Part shown: positions 51,032 through 58,387 of the stretch, piece by piece
How the letters are laid out: each line of letters opens with the position of its first letter
How positions within the stretch are numbered: the first letter of the stretch is position 1
Origin: Oscillospiraceae bacterium
Lineage (GTDB): Bacteria; Bacillota; Clostridia; Oscillospirales; Ruminococcaceae
Direction of reading: 5' to 3'
Assembly (NCBI GenBank): GCA_009777415.1
Contig: WRLX01000001.1
Span: 1 to 64,000 of the forward strand
Length of the DNA: 64,000 nt
The notes under the pieces: model-generated
Told to the model about the DNA's origin: nothing
Seen by the model: the letters and a program-made list of their open reading frames with translations, nothing else
Database searches by the model: none
Made by a program: the position numbers and the translations under genes

Positions 51032-51121
51032 TGAACCTGTCTTTATAAGCGAATGCACTGCTAAATCGGCGAAAAATATCGCTCGACTTATCAGCGCACA
51101 TCGCTTGTGAAGACAGGTTCT
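51032..51121. mobile_element. Short MITE-like element, copy 3 (TIR GAACCTGTCTT.ATAAGC)
   Basis: TGAACCTGTCTTTATAAGC pairs with GCTTGTGAAGACAGGTTCT at the other end. Only about 50 bp of interior (ACTGCTAAATCGGCGAAAAATATCGCT) remains, which makes it an internally deleted copy of the 1886 type. Its right end overlaps the stop codon of parA, and it separates the convergent murD-like and parA genes. Confidence 0.75.
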
Positions 51122-51923
51122 AAATTCTCTTTAAAACCTCTTTTGCAAGCCGCAAGTAAGCATCTGCGCCTTTGGAATCGGGGGCGTAGTACACAATCGG
51201 TTCACCATGGCTCGGAGCTTCTGCGATTTTTACGTTGCGCGGAATCTCAGTGTGAAATATTGCATCTGCGGGGAGTTTTGCGCGAATTGCGCGAATGACC
51301 TCGCGGTTTATCATAAGACGCTTGTCCGTCATTGTAAAGACGATTCCCAAAACCTGCAACGATTTATTAACGCTTTTTTTGACCCTCTTTACTGTGGTAA
51401 AAAGTTCGGCGACTCCCTCAAGGCTGTACGGTTCGCATTGCATGGGTATAATCATTGAGTCACACGCGGCGAGTGCGTTTAAGGCGAGAATCCCCAATGA
51501 AGGCAGGGTGTCGATAATTACTATGTCATACTCGTCTTTTATTTGCAAAAGTGCCTTACGCAATTGCAGAGTTTTCAGTCCCTGCGGTGCGGGCAATGTA
51601 GAGTGGTCAGTAATTTTAAGCAGACGGATTTCCGCCTCCGCCAGTTCTCCTGTTGCCGGCATAAGCGATACATTGCGGAATCTTGTCCCGACTACGGCTT
51701 CACCCGGGCGGGCAAGCCCCATTATTACATCGTATGAAGTTGTTTTAAGTTGTTTTTTTTCTTCGGCGCGAATCCCGTAGCCCGTAGTGGTGTTGCCTTG
51801 CGGGTCTAAGTCTACTACGAGGACTTTTTTACCGAGCTGACCCAATGATGCAGAAAGGTTAATAGCCGTTGTCGTCTTAGCTACGCCGCCTTTTTGGTTG
51901 GCGATTGTTATTATCTTGCCCAT
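51120..51923 (-). CDS. parA: ParA/Soj-family chromosome partitioning ATPase
   Basis: A 267-residue ParA ATPase acting with ParB in origin segregation or replication control. The deviant Walker A is KGGVAKTTTAIN (about 11-22), with Ala where most have Gly. Walker A' region VLVVDLDPQGN and Walker B region IVIIDTLPSLG are present. The start ATG 51923 gives the normal N-terminus MGKIITIANQKGG; the track start 52043 adds 40 residues encoded by a leader-repeat derivative. A weak SD is the one point against the short form. A ParB/Noc gene and parS lie about 46-49 kb away. Confidence 0.92.
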   Translation of the reverse strand: MGKIITIANQKGGVAKTTTAINLSASLGQLGKKVLVVDLDPQGNTTTGYGIRAEEKKQLKTTSYDVIMGLARPGEAVVGTRFRNVSLMPATGELAEAEIRLLKITDHSTLPAPQGLKTLQLRKALLQIKDEYDIVIIDTLPSLGILALNALAACDSMIIPMQCEPYSLEGVAELFTTVKRVKKSVNKSLQVLGIVFTMTDKRLMINREVIRAIRAKLPADAIFHTEIPRNVKIAEAPSHGEPIVYYAPDSKGADAYLRLAKEVLKRI

Positions 51924-52045
51924 AACACACCATGTGTGGTTTACCGCACGTACCAAAGCTACCAAGAGCAAGCTTTGCTTACTTGACGTAGCCGAACAGT
52001 GAAATTCGCGGTTTACCACGTTCCTTACTTGATTTATTTTCAAAC
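51924..52045 (-). promoter_or_regulatory. Diverged leader repeat with inserted hairpin upstream of parA
   Basis: From TTG 52043 the minus strand reads MKINQVRNVVNREF, recognisably the start of a leader ORF. A hairpin follows (GCTACGTCAAG...CTTGGTAGC, about 51955-51990). The frame stays open into parA, so a 40-residue N-terminal extension is formally possible. Confidence 0.55.
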
Positions 52046-52164
52046 TGCGAACGCCTTTTTTTATTTAGCTTTAATTGACATTATAACACATTGTAAGAGG
52101 AAATGCAAGAAAAATTTTGTTTTATTTTTTCAAAAATTTTTTTTCAAAATTTCCAAAAAAACTA

Positions 52165-52193
52165 TTGACAAGTGAAAATTTACGTGTTACAAT
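52165..52193 (+). promoter_or_regulatory. Promoter of candidate small RNA 1
   Basis: TTGACA and TACAAT, 17-bp spacer. Together with the 52326 promoter it shares TTGACAAGTG and TACAATAG. Confidence 0.75.
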
Positions 52194-52199
52194 AGGGTT

Positions 52200-52292
52200 A
52201 CCGATTGATTGTGCTTGTTGCTGTTAGCGAGCATGGTTTCATGGTACTACTTTCTGTCGTTTGCCCCCTCCGTTTGGAGGGGGTGACGCTTT
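52200..52292 (+). ncRNA. Candidate small RNA 1 (unrecognised)
   Basis: The promoter at 52165 would start a transcript near 52200. It ends in the hairpin CCCCCTCC-GTTT-GGAGGGGG (52264-52283) followed by TGACGCTTTT. No ORF with an SD is seen in it. It is about 90 nt long and lies in the 670-bp gap between parA and the zinc-ribbon gene. Family unknown. Confidence 0.5.
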
Positions 52293-52325
52293 TAAAAAAT
52301 TTTTTTATTTTTTTTAAAAAAGGTA

Positions 52326-52354
52326 TTGACAAGTGCATTTTTTTGCTGTACAAT
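52326..52354 (+). promoter_or_regulatory. Promoter of candidate small RNA 2
   Basis: TTGACA and TACAAT, 17-bp spacer. Confidence 0.75.
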
Positions 52355-52360
52355 AGTATT

Positions 52361-52465
52361 TGTTGGTTTTCATTTCGTCATGATGATTGTGACATGGCGG
52401 ATTGGTGAATTGAATTTTTTCATGCTTGGTCCCTCCTCTCGTTTCAGGAGGGACATTTCTTTGGG
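52361..52465 (+). ncRNA. Candidate small RNA 2 (unrecognised)
   Basis: A second transcript with the same plan: promoter, about 70 nt, hairpin GTCCCTCCT-CTCGTTTC-AGGAGGGAC (52429-52454), then ATTTCTTT. The ends resemble small RNA 1 (TTTCATG...pyrimidine-rich left arm), suggesting two copies of one RNA gene. The overlapping ORFs in the track lack SDs. Confidence 0.5.
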
Positions 52466-52473
52466 AAAACCGC

Positions 52474-52494
52474 TTTTGTGCAAATTGCACAAAA
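52474..52494. promoter_or_regulatory. Perfect palindrome upstream of the zinc-ribbon gene
   Basis: TTTTGTGCAA-A-TTGCACAAAA, two 10-bp arms around one base. It lies 40 bp before the -35 of the 52597 gene; it could be an operator or a hairpin at the end of small RNA 2. Confidence 0.55.
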
Positions 52495-52533
52495 ACAAAG
52501 GCGAGTTTATATGCACATTCTACAAAAAATCGC

Positions 52534-52562
52534 TTGACTTTTGCATTTTATTATGATATACT
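52534..52562 (+). promoter_or_regulatory. Promoter of the zinc-ribbon gene
   Basis: TTGACT and TATACT, 17-bp spacer, 34 bp before ATG 52597. Confidence 0.75.
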
Positions 52563-52596
52563 AATGCAGTACTTTAAAAAGAGGGAGGTGAGAAGA

Positions 52597-52755
52597 ATGG
52601 TAAACAAAGATAAGTATACAGAGACAAATAAGCTGAAATTGAAAGCTTCGACAAAGACGGCGAGTTCGTTGGAATGCGGATGCGCAAACTGTGACTGGCT
52701 TTGGGGCAACGGCAAAAACTATTGCCCGTATTGTCAAGCACCGATTCGCGTTTAA
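52597..52755 (+). CDS. Small zinc-ribbon protein, 52 residues
   Basis: A basic Lys/Thr-rich first half (MVNKDKYTETNKLKLKAS) is followed by a CxC/CxxC pair and a second CxxC (ECGCANC, NYCPYC) about 15 residues apart, so a single zinc ribbon is likely. ATG 52597 follows GGGAGGTG and its own promoter; the track start at 52426 has no SD and runs through small RNA 2. Its role is not known. It is followed by a terminator and by the convergent DtxR-type gene. Confidence 0.75.
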   Translation: MVNKDKYTETNKLKLKASTKTASSLECGCANCDWLWGNGKNYCPYCQAPIRV

Positions 52756-52786
52756 GGCAAACTCCGCCGACAATTAAATATTTGAC

Positions 52787-52818
52787 AGGCCTATTCCTAT
52801 GTTTAGGTCTTTTTTTTT
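52787..52818 (+). terminator. Terminator of the zinc-ribbon gene
   Basis: AGGCCTA...TAGGTCT (one G-T pair) followed by nine T. It lies between convergent genes. Confidence 0.75.
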
Positions 52819-52820
52819 GC

Positions 52821-53237
52821 CTATTTTCTTACAGTCTCACTTCCGGGTGAGTTGCCGGACACGCTGATTTTCCATTCCTCGATATGCTTTTTTATCGCGA
52901 CAAAACTTTCCTCGCTCATGGAATGCTCCATTTTGCAAGCATCGTTTACCGCGATTTCCCTGTCAACTCCGAGAAAAATGAGCCAGTCCGAGATTGTCAT
53001 GTGCCGCTCATACATAGATTCGGCAATCCTGCGTCCCGTTTCACTCAAGGCGATGTAACCGCCGGAGTCAACGGTTATATGCCCGGATGCACGCAAATTC
53101 TTCATAGCAATGCTGACACTCGGCTTAGAAAAGTCAAGCTCGTTTGCGATGTCGATTGAGCGGACTTGGTTTTTTTTCGCCTTGCTTAATATCAAAATCG
53201 TCTCCAAATATGTTTCGGCAGATTCATTAATTTTCAT
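52821..53237 (-). CDS. DtxR/MntR-family metal-dependent transcriptional regulator
   Basis: A 138-residue regulator with an N-terminal winged helix (SIDIANELDFSKPSVSIAMKNLRASGHI at about 26-53) and a metal-binding/dimerisation domain (RHMTISDWLIFLGVDREIAVNDACKMEH, with His and Cys ligands). It lacks the C-terminal SH3 domain of DtxR and so is of MntR size. Divergent from feoAB, whose promoter carries two DtxR-like sites, it probably represses ferrous iron uptake when metal is plentiful. ATG 53237 follows TGAGG; the track start 53294 lies in the promoter. Confidence 0.9.
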   Translation of the reverse strand: MKINESAETYLETILILSKAKKNQVRSIDIANELDFSKPSVSIAMKNLRASGHITVDSGGYIALSETGRRIAESMYERHMTISDWLIFLGVDREIAVNDACKMEHSMSEESFVAIKKHIEEWKISVSGNSPGSETVRK

Positions 53238-53265
53238 ATGTTTGTACCTCATATCATATAGTGTA

Positions 53266-53294
53266 AATATAACATAAAAATTTAATAAAATCAA
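53266..53294 (-). promoter_or_regulatory. Promoter of the DtxR-type gene
   Basis: Minus strand TTGATT and TATATT, 17-bp spacer. Confidence 0.65.
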
Positions 53295-53332
53295 GAAAAA
53301 TAAAAAAATTTAAAAAATTTTTAATTTTGCTA

Positions 53333-53385
53333 TTGACAAATGAGTTAGTCTATGCTAATATCTTAATTAAGTTAGTCTTAACTAA
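53333..53385 (+). promoter_or_regulatory. feoAB promoter with two DtxR/IdeR-like operator sites
   Basis: TTGACA (53333) and TAATAT (53356) with 17 bp. One site (GAGTTAGTCTATGCTAAT, 53342-53359) covers the spacer; a second (TTAAGTTAGTCTTAACTAA, 53367-53385) lies just after the -10. Both resemble the DtxR/IdeR pattern TTAGGTTAGSCTAACCTAA. Confidence 0.75.
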
Positions 53386-53419
53386 CGTGTTTCGGTAAAA
53401 ATTTTAAGGATGGTGCGTT

Positions 53420-53695
53420 ATGCAGAACTTATATGATTCCGAGAAAAACGGCGATTTTGAAATCCTTTCAATCCCGGAAATAGGGTTGCTTGAAAACATC
53501 GGATTACGGGCGGGGACTAAGGTAACAGTGCAGAATCGTTATGTATTCGGCGGGCCTATGTTGTTGCGGGTCGAGGATACATATTCGGTCGCAATTGGGA
53601 AAGACATTGCTGTTCAAATCAAGGTTGCCGAGGTAGGCACAGCTAATAAGAAAACGCCGATAGCGGCGACTGTCAGAAAGTCGGTGACAATATGA
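53420..53695 (+). CDS. feoA: Ferrous iron transport accessory protein FeoA
   Basis: FeoA is a small SH3-like cytoplasmic protein needed for FeoB function. The 91-residue protein has the usual fold pattern: IPEIGLLENIGLRAGTKVTVQNR, then GGPMLLRVEDTYSVAIGKDIAVQIKV. SD AAGGATGG. It overlaps feoB by ATGA, so the two are translated together. The upstream promoter has DtxR-like sites. Confidence 0.92.
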   Translation: MQNLYDSEKNGDFEILSIPEIGLLENIGLRAGTKVTVQNRYVFGGPMLLRVEDTYSVAIGKDIAVQIKVAEVGTANKKTPIAATVRKSVTI

Positions 53696-55491
53696 GCGGG
53701 GGGGCGGAAAGAAATGGGGGGGCGGAAAGAAATGGCGTAAAAATCCTGCTTATGGGGAATCCGAATGTCGGTAAAAGCGTTTTCTTTACCGAGCTTACGG
53801 GAGTTCACGCAATAAGTTCTAATTACGCGGGGACGACTGTGAGTTATATGGAAGGCGAAGTACAACTGACTGTTGACGGTGAGCAATTGTCGGTTAAGCT
53901 GATTGACGTACCCGGAACTTATTCGCTGAAACCTACTTCCGAGGCTGAATCGGTTGCGGCTCGTTTTATGGAGGGCGGGGCAAGTGCCGTTATTTGCGTG
54001 TTGGACGCATCTAATTTAGAACGCAACCTGCATTTAGCATTGGAGTTGCGCCGATATGATATACCTGTAGTGTACGCACTGAACCTAATTGACGTAGCGG
54101 AGAGGCGTGGAATAAGCGTTAAAGCGAAATTGCTCGGCGCGGAACTCGGCGCGTCCGTTATTCCGACGGTGATTGTAAAAAAGCAGGGGTTGGACGAGCT
54201 TAAAAAGCAACTTGAAACGCTCTTGTCAAAAAAGAACACTGCCGATAACTCCCGAAACATTTCAGCCTCTTGCAATGATTGCAATGCCTGCCCGACAAAA
54301 GGCGGCTGCGATTTGTGGAAGACTGCGAAAGAAATAACGCGCCGTGTCAGCAAAAAAGAGGGAGTAGGCAGAAGTTTTCTCGATAAACTGGGGGACGGCA
54401 TGATTAAACCGTTTCCCGGAATACCCATTGCGGCAGTCGTAATGGGTGCAATAATCGCAGTTGTTGTAGGCGGCGGAAAGTTCTTGGAAGAAGTGGTGCT
54501 GGGGCCGCTCATAGACGCTTTTGTAGTGCCGTTTTTTGAGTGGTTGTTCGCCCTGTTTATTCCCGAGGGTATGCTTCTTAATATTTTAGTCGGCGAGTAC
54601 GGGATTTTTGTAATCAGCTTTGAGTGGATTGTCGCTTTGATTTTGCCGTATGTATTTTTGTTTTATGTTGTTTTTTCTTTTTTGGAAGATTCGGGCTATC
54701 TCCCGCGAATCAGTGTACTGTTTGACAATATTATGCGAAAAATAGGAGTTCAAGGCGGAAGCTTGATTTACGCGGCTATGGGATTCGGGTGTGCAGTTCC
54801 AGCCATTATCGGCAGCCGTAATGCGACTTCGCGAAAAGAGCGGTTGGTCATAACCGCGGCGATTTGTTTCGCAATCCCTTGTATTTCCCAAACAGGTGCA
54901 TTAATAAGCCTTATGTCGGCATACTCTTGGTGGATGATTCCAACGTTGGGGTTGCTTGGAATGTTCCTGTTTACGGCGGCATCGTTAATCGCGGGAAAAG
55001 TCATCAAAGGCAAAGTAGAGCCGCTTTTAATCGAAGTGCCTAATCTGCTTATGCCCGAACCTAAAGCTTATTTGAGGAAATTGGCGACCCGAATGAAGCA
55101 TTTTTTAGTCGAAGCCGAGTTCCCGATGATGGTTGCAATCGTGATTGCCGCTTTGCTTAAAGAAACAGGCGCGATTGACACAATAGCGGTACACGCCGCG
55201 CCTTTGGTCAGCCATTGGTTAGGATTGCCGGCGGAGGCGGTTGTAGGGCTTTTGCTCGGGATTATACGCAGGGAAATGTCGGTAGCCCCCCTGCTTGAGC
55301 TTAATTTAACCTCATTGCAGGCATTTGTCGGGGGGACTGTTTCATTATTATATCTGCCCTGCCTGTCTGTATTCGGGATTCTCGTAAAAGAGTTTAAGCT
55401 CAGGGTTGCCGCAACTATAAGCATTTCCACGGTTTTGTTTGCGTTATTAGTCGGGGGGATTATCAACCAAATCGGGCAATTGTTTATTTGA
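53692..55491 (+). CDS. feoB: Ferrous iron transporter FeoB
   Basis: FeoB is a GTPase-linked Fe(II) importer. The 599-residue protein has the G domain (G1 GNPNVGKS, G2 YAGTTV, G3 DVPG, G4 NLID), a short helical region and about 9-10 membrane segments with the gate motif GFGCAVPAIIGSR. It is shorter than the usual 650-750 residues. Two oddities: the N-terminus holds an 18-bp tandem duplication (GGAERN twice), and a cluster of cysteines (CNDCNACPTKGGC, about 196-208) links the G domain to the membrane part. Expression is probably iron-controlled with feoA. Confidence 0.95.
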   Translation: MSGGAERNGGAERNGVKILLMGNPNVGKSVFFTELTGVHAISSNYAGTTVSYMEGEVQLTVDGEQLSVKLIDVPGTYSLKPTSEAESVAARFMEGGASAVICVLDASNLERNLHLALELRRYDIPVVYALNLIDVAERRGISVKAKLLGAELGASVIPTVIVKKQGLDELKKQLETLLSKKNTADNSRNISASCNDCNACPTKGGCDLWKTAKEITRRVSKKEGVGRSFLDKLGDGMIKPFPGIPIAAVVMGAIIAVVVGGGKFLEEVVLGPLIDAFVVPFFEWLFALFIPEGMLLNILVGEYGIFVISFEWIVALILPYVFLFYVVFSFLEDSGYLPRISVLFDNIMRKIGVQGGSLIYAAMGFGCAVPAIIGSRNATSRKERLVITAAICFAIPCISQTGALISLMSAYSWWMIPTLGLLGMFLFTAASLIAGKVIKGKVEPLLIEVPNLLMPEPKAYLRKLATRMKHFLVEAEFPMMVAIVIAALLKETGAIDTIAVHAAPLVSHWLGLPAEAVVGLLLGIIRREMSVAPLLELNLTSLQAFVGGTVSLLYLPCLSVFGILVKEFKLRVAATISISTVLFALLVGGIINQIGQLFI

Positions 55492-55509
55492 AAGTAGGGG
55501 TGTAATACC

Positions 55510-55566
55510 CCGCCCCTCCGGGGCGGCTCTCTCTCACGCAGGCGAGGGGTGCAGGGCTTGCCCTGC
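55510..55566. repeat. GC-rich hairpins between convergent feoB and vanY-like genes
   Basis: CCGCCCC-TCC-GGGGCGG (55510-55526) and GCAGGGC-TT-GCCCTGC (55551-55566). No T-run follows; they could end transcription or be a dispersed GC-rich repeat. Confidence 0.55.
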
Positions 55567-55581
55567 GGTGTTACCTTACAT

Positions 55582-56355
55582 TTAGAAGCTTTTTTCAAAA
55601 CGCTCCCTAAACGCATCAACCGCTGTATTATCGCCTCGGCAATACCCGATATACTCCTCAAGAGTCAAGCCGGAATTGTAGATTTGCTTGGCGTGGTAAA
55701 GACCCACAAACCTAAAATGCCACGGTTCGTATATTATTCCCGTTGTTTCGAGTGCGTTTTCGGGGTAGCGCATGATAAATCCGAATTTGCGGGCATTATC
55801 GCTCAACCAGTTAAATTCATCGGTTTGGTCAAATTCTTCCTCAACCGTGTTAAAATCAATTGCAAGACCCGCATTATGCTCGCTTGCGTAGGGGACTGCT
55901 ATGTTTGCGACCGTGAGTTCAAACGCTTCAGCGGGTGAGTAACCTTCGTTCAATGCGTTATTGTAAAAACTTTCAAAGTTAGCACTTTGCCTTTCAACGC
56001 TCCTGTAAGCCGAGACGGGGGTTAAAGTTACGCCCGCATTCCGCGCCTCCATTATCATAAGCAATGCGTATACAGCCGCGCGGCTGTCAAACTCAAGCAC
56101 GCCGATTGAACGCAATTCGGGGAGATAGCCGTACGGCAGGGGGTTTTTGGCATTAATCAGCCATAATGCCCATGAATTATCAATCCCGTCTTCGCCCGCA
56201 GTAAGCGAGGCCAGCTCCCTTGCGCGAGCCTCAATGGCGGAAACGGGTTCGGCTATTGTGGCGACTTTTTGCTTCGGCAGTACTTGCGATGCCAACAACA
56301 CAACTATCGGCAATGCCGCAATAATAAAGCAGAGCTTTTTCAGCTTATTCATCAT
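55582..56355 (-). CDS. VanY-type D-alanyl-D-alanine carboxypeptidase (M15B)
   Basis: A 257-residue protein with an N-terminal membrane anchor (LCFIIAALPIVVLLASQVL) and a VanY/M15 domain. The zinc-binding motifs are visible as SAYRSVERQ, SEHNAGLAIDF (SxHxxGxAxD) and EPWHFRF (ExWHxR-like). It removes the terminal D-Ala from peptidoglycan stems. ATG 56355 overlaps the end of the upstream gene; the track start 56382 lies inside that gene. The gene is coupled to an HMGL-like gene with no obvious shared pathway. Confidence 0.9.
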   Translation of the reverse strand: MMNKLKKLCFIIAALPIVVLLASQVLPKQKVATIAEPVSAIEARARELASLTAGEDGIDNSWALWLINAKNPLPYGYLPELRSIGVLEFDSRAAVYALLMIMEARNAGVTLTPVSAYRSVERQSANFESFYNNALNEGYSPAEAFELTVANIAVPYASEHNAGLAIDFNTVEEEFDQTDEFNWLSDNARKFGFIMRYPENALETTGIIYEPWHFRFVGLYHAKQIYNSGLTLEEYIGYCRGDNTAVDAFRERFEKSF

Positions 56356-57307
56356 CTTCTTTAATAACCTTGAACAATTCAATATTGCAGTTTTGGAGAA
56401 TATCCGCCAATTTACCGGACACTTCCTGTTCCAGCCCGAGATTCCCTAATACCCGCGACATGAGATTACCTCGGTCGGACACATCGTTCATTCGTATGCG
56501 CGAGCCGAGAAGTCGGCTTAATTCAGCGGTCTCGGGTTCAGCAACTCGGTCAATGTTCGGGATTCGAAGCGGACCGTGCATATACTTTTGCATCATTAAA
56601 CTCAGGTTTGAGCGGCCGACCCCCTCCGAAAATATTGATGAAATAAGGGCCGCCTTGCATATTCCCTCAAGATAATCGGGGCTTACTATTAGCTTGTGCA
56701 TTGACGACAGCATTATTAACAGCTCCTCTAAAGAGGCATAGTCCTTGTAATCGCCGAACCTTACGGTAACAGCGTCACTGTTCGCGCTGACGGCGGCAAT
56801 TGCCGAGTTCAACGCGGTCAGCATGGAGTTTTTCGGGCAAATATCAATCGGAATAATTGTCCGCCTTTTATAAGTCGAGATTATTTCAGGGATTGAATCG
56901 GGTTCAAAGTCGCCCGTTAAGCGTATCATGCCGTATTGGGACAAGTCTATGTTCGATGCAACGATTTGCAAAATGTCGAACACATCAGAGTCACCCGTGT
57001 CAATCTCAAGGATTACCGGAAGCTCCAACTTAGACATCACATAAGAAAGCCTAAGCGGCAATACCGCATAGGAAAAGTTGAGCGCGTTTGCCACTACAAA
57101 TTCCTCCGGGCGGTTTAGGCGGAATATATAGTTTTCCGCCCCCGATGGCTTAGGCAGCCTTACCACGGAGTCGAAATCCAACTCTATGTAAGACGCTCCC
57201 GCTTCAATAAGTGCGCATACGTACAGAAATACAGCTTTTTTATCATCGGCTAAACCTTTTGTAAAGCTTGTGCCGACAAGACTTTTATCAATTAATACAG
57301 TTTTCAT
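56345..57307 (-). CDS. HMGL-like (homocitrate synthase-related) TIM-barrel protein, degenerate
   Basis: A 320-residue protein of alternating beta strands and helices. The stretch PIDICPKNSMLTALNSAIAA and the following FGDYKDYASLEELLIML recall the end of the HMGL/isopropylmalate synthase barrel (D-x-CP-N...A...A, then G-x-A-LEE). The N-terminal catalytic RDG motif is absent (IDKSLVGTSFTKG in its place) and the metal-binding HxH is not seen. It is probably a non-catalytic or altered relative. It forms a two-gene operon with the VanY gene. Assignment is tentative. Confidence 0.5.
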   Translation of the reverse strand: MKTVLIDKSLVGTSFTKGLADDKKAVFLYVCALIEAGASYIELDFDSVVRLPKPSGAENYIFRLNRPEEFVVANALNFSYAVLPLRLSYVMSKLELPVILEIDTGDSDVFDILQIVASNIDLSQYGMIRLTGDFEPDSIPEIISTYKRRTIIPIDICPKNSMLTALNSAIAAVSANSDAVTVRFGDYKDYASLEELLIMLSSMHKLIVSPDYLEGICKAALISSIFSEGVGRSNLSLMMQKYMHGPLRIPNIDRVAEPETAELSRLLGSRIRMNDVSDRGNLMSRVLGNLGLEQEVSGKLADILQNCNIELFKVIKEDDE

Positions 57308-57361
57308 ACACTACCTCCGAGCATATTTAAGTATATCACACATTTTTATTTTCCGCAAGGG

Positions 57362-57390
57362 TTGCAAAGAAAGAAAATTTATGTTATTAT
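57362..57390 (+). promoter_or_regulatory. Promoter of the hisK gene
   Basis: TTGCAA and TATTAT, 17-bp spacer. Confidence 0.6.
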
Positions 57391-57419
57391 AGAATTATTA
57401 TGAAGCTTTTGTGAAAATT

Positions 57420-57531
57420 TGTGTAGGAACTTGTGCAGAAAGGGAATGGGTAAAAACTGTGAAAGTAATCTAGGTAAATGCGGAAAACGAAACTTTCATA
57501 GCGAACTTGTGCAGAAAGGGGATGAGTAAAA
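57420..57531 (+). promoter_or_regulatory. Leader repeats upstream of hisK
   Basis: A tail (GGAACTTGTGCAGAAAGGGAATGGGTAAAAACT) is followed by a unit beginning GTGAAAGTAATCTAGG, where one base is missing so that TAG follows at once, and ending GCGAACTTGTGCAGAAAGGGGATGAGTAAAA before ATG 57532. Confidence 0.75.
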
Positions 57532-58326
57532 ATGTTTGACACTCACACCCATACTACAATATCGGACGGGGCGAATTCCCCGGAAGAAATGCTTGAACGC
57601 GCCGAGGATGCGGGATTTCGGTTTCTTGCGATTACCGACCACTTTGATATTCATGACGATTTCCCCGTAAGCCGTTCAATGTTTGACAGAGCGGGGACTG
57701 AGGAAGCATACCGCAGGCTTACCGACTTAAAACATCGGCGTTCCCCCGAATGCAAAACGGATTTTTTAAAAGGAATAGAGATAGGGCAAGCGCATCAACA
57801 TAAGGAAATTGCCGAAAACTGGCTTGATTCCCATAATTATGACTTTGTAATCGCTTCTTGTCATATTATACGCAAACACATTGATTTTTACCACATGGAC
57901 TATGAAAAGAATCCGCCCGATATTGTTTTAGAACAATACTTTGCCGAGTTAATCGAGTTATGCTCATGGTGCGGGAATAACAAGCGGTTTGATTCATTGG
58001 CGCATTTGCTGTACCCGCTCAGGTATATGGGAGGCGAAGGCGATATTACCAAGCATAAAGCGGCGATTGACGAGTTGTTCAGGCTCATGCTGAAATACGA
58101 AATTGCATTGGAGATTAATACCGCTAAAATTGATGTATGTACGGAATTGCCGCAGGTTCGGCGGTATTACGAGTTGGGCGGCAGGCTTATTACCATTGGC
58201 TCGGATTCTCACAGCGTTGATACAATCGCACAAGGGATTAACCAAGGAATCGAAGTCGCAAAAGCGGCAGGGTTTACCGAATGCGCATATTATAAAGACA
58301 GAGGATTGCATTTTATGAAATTTTAA
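57532..58326 (+). CDS. hisK: Histidinol-phosphatase, PHP family (HisK type)
   Basis: HisK removes phosphate from histidinol phosphate in Firmicutes. The 264-residue PHP-domain protein has the metal-binding motifs DTHTHTTISDG (about 3-13), ITDHFDIH (about 35-42), the glutamate in KGIEIGQ, SCHII and the C-terminal IGSDSHS. It complements the single-domain HisB. It is separated from the hisB-A-I group by 8 kb. Confidence 0.88.
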   Translation: MFDTHTHTTISDGANSPEEMLERAEDAGFRFLAITDHFDIHDDFPVSRSMFDRAGTEEAYRRLTDLKHRRSPECKTDFLKGIEIGQAHQHKEIAENWLDSHNYDFVIASCHIIRKHIDFYHMDYEKNPPDIVLEQYFAELIELCSWCGNNKRFDSLAHLLYPLRYMGGEGDITKHKAAIDELFRLMLKYEIALEINTAKIDVCTELPQVRRYYELGGRLITIGSDSHSVDTIAQGINQGIEVAKAAGFTECAYYKDRGLHFMKF

Positions 58327-58387
58327 GCATAAAGGGCGTACTTGTGCAGAAAGGGCCTACTTGTGCAGAAAGGACAAGGGTAAAAAT
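58327..58387 (+). promoter_or_regulatory. Leader repeat tails upstream of the Lrp gene
   Basis: Two partial copies of the 3' end in series (GTACTTGTGCAGAAAGGGCC and CTACTTGTGCAGAAAGGACAAGGGTAAAAAT). Confidence 0.7.

Noticed and set aside
52205-52556. Two ORFs over the candidate small RNA genes
   Set aside because: Neither has an SD, both run through hairpins, and promoters and hairpins fit non-coding RNAs better.
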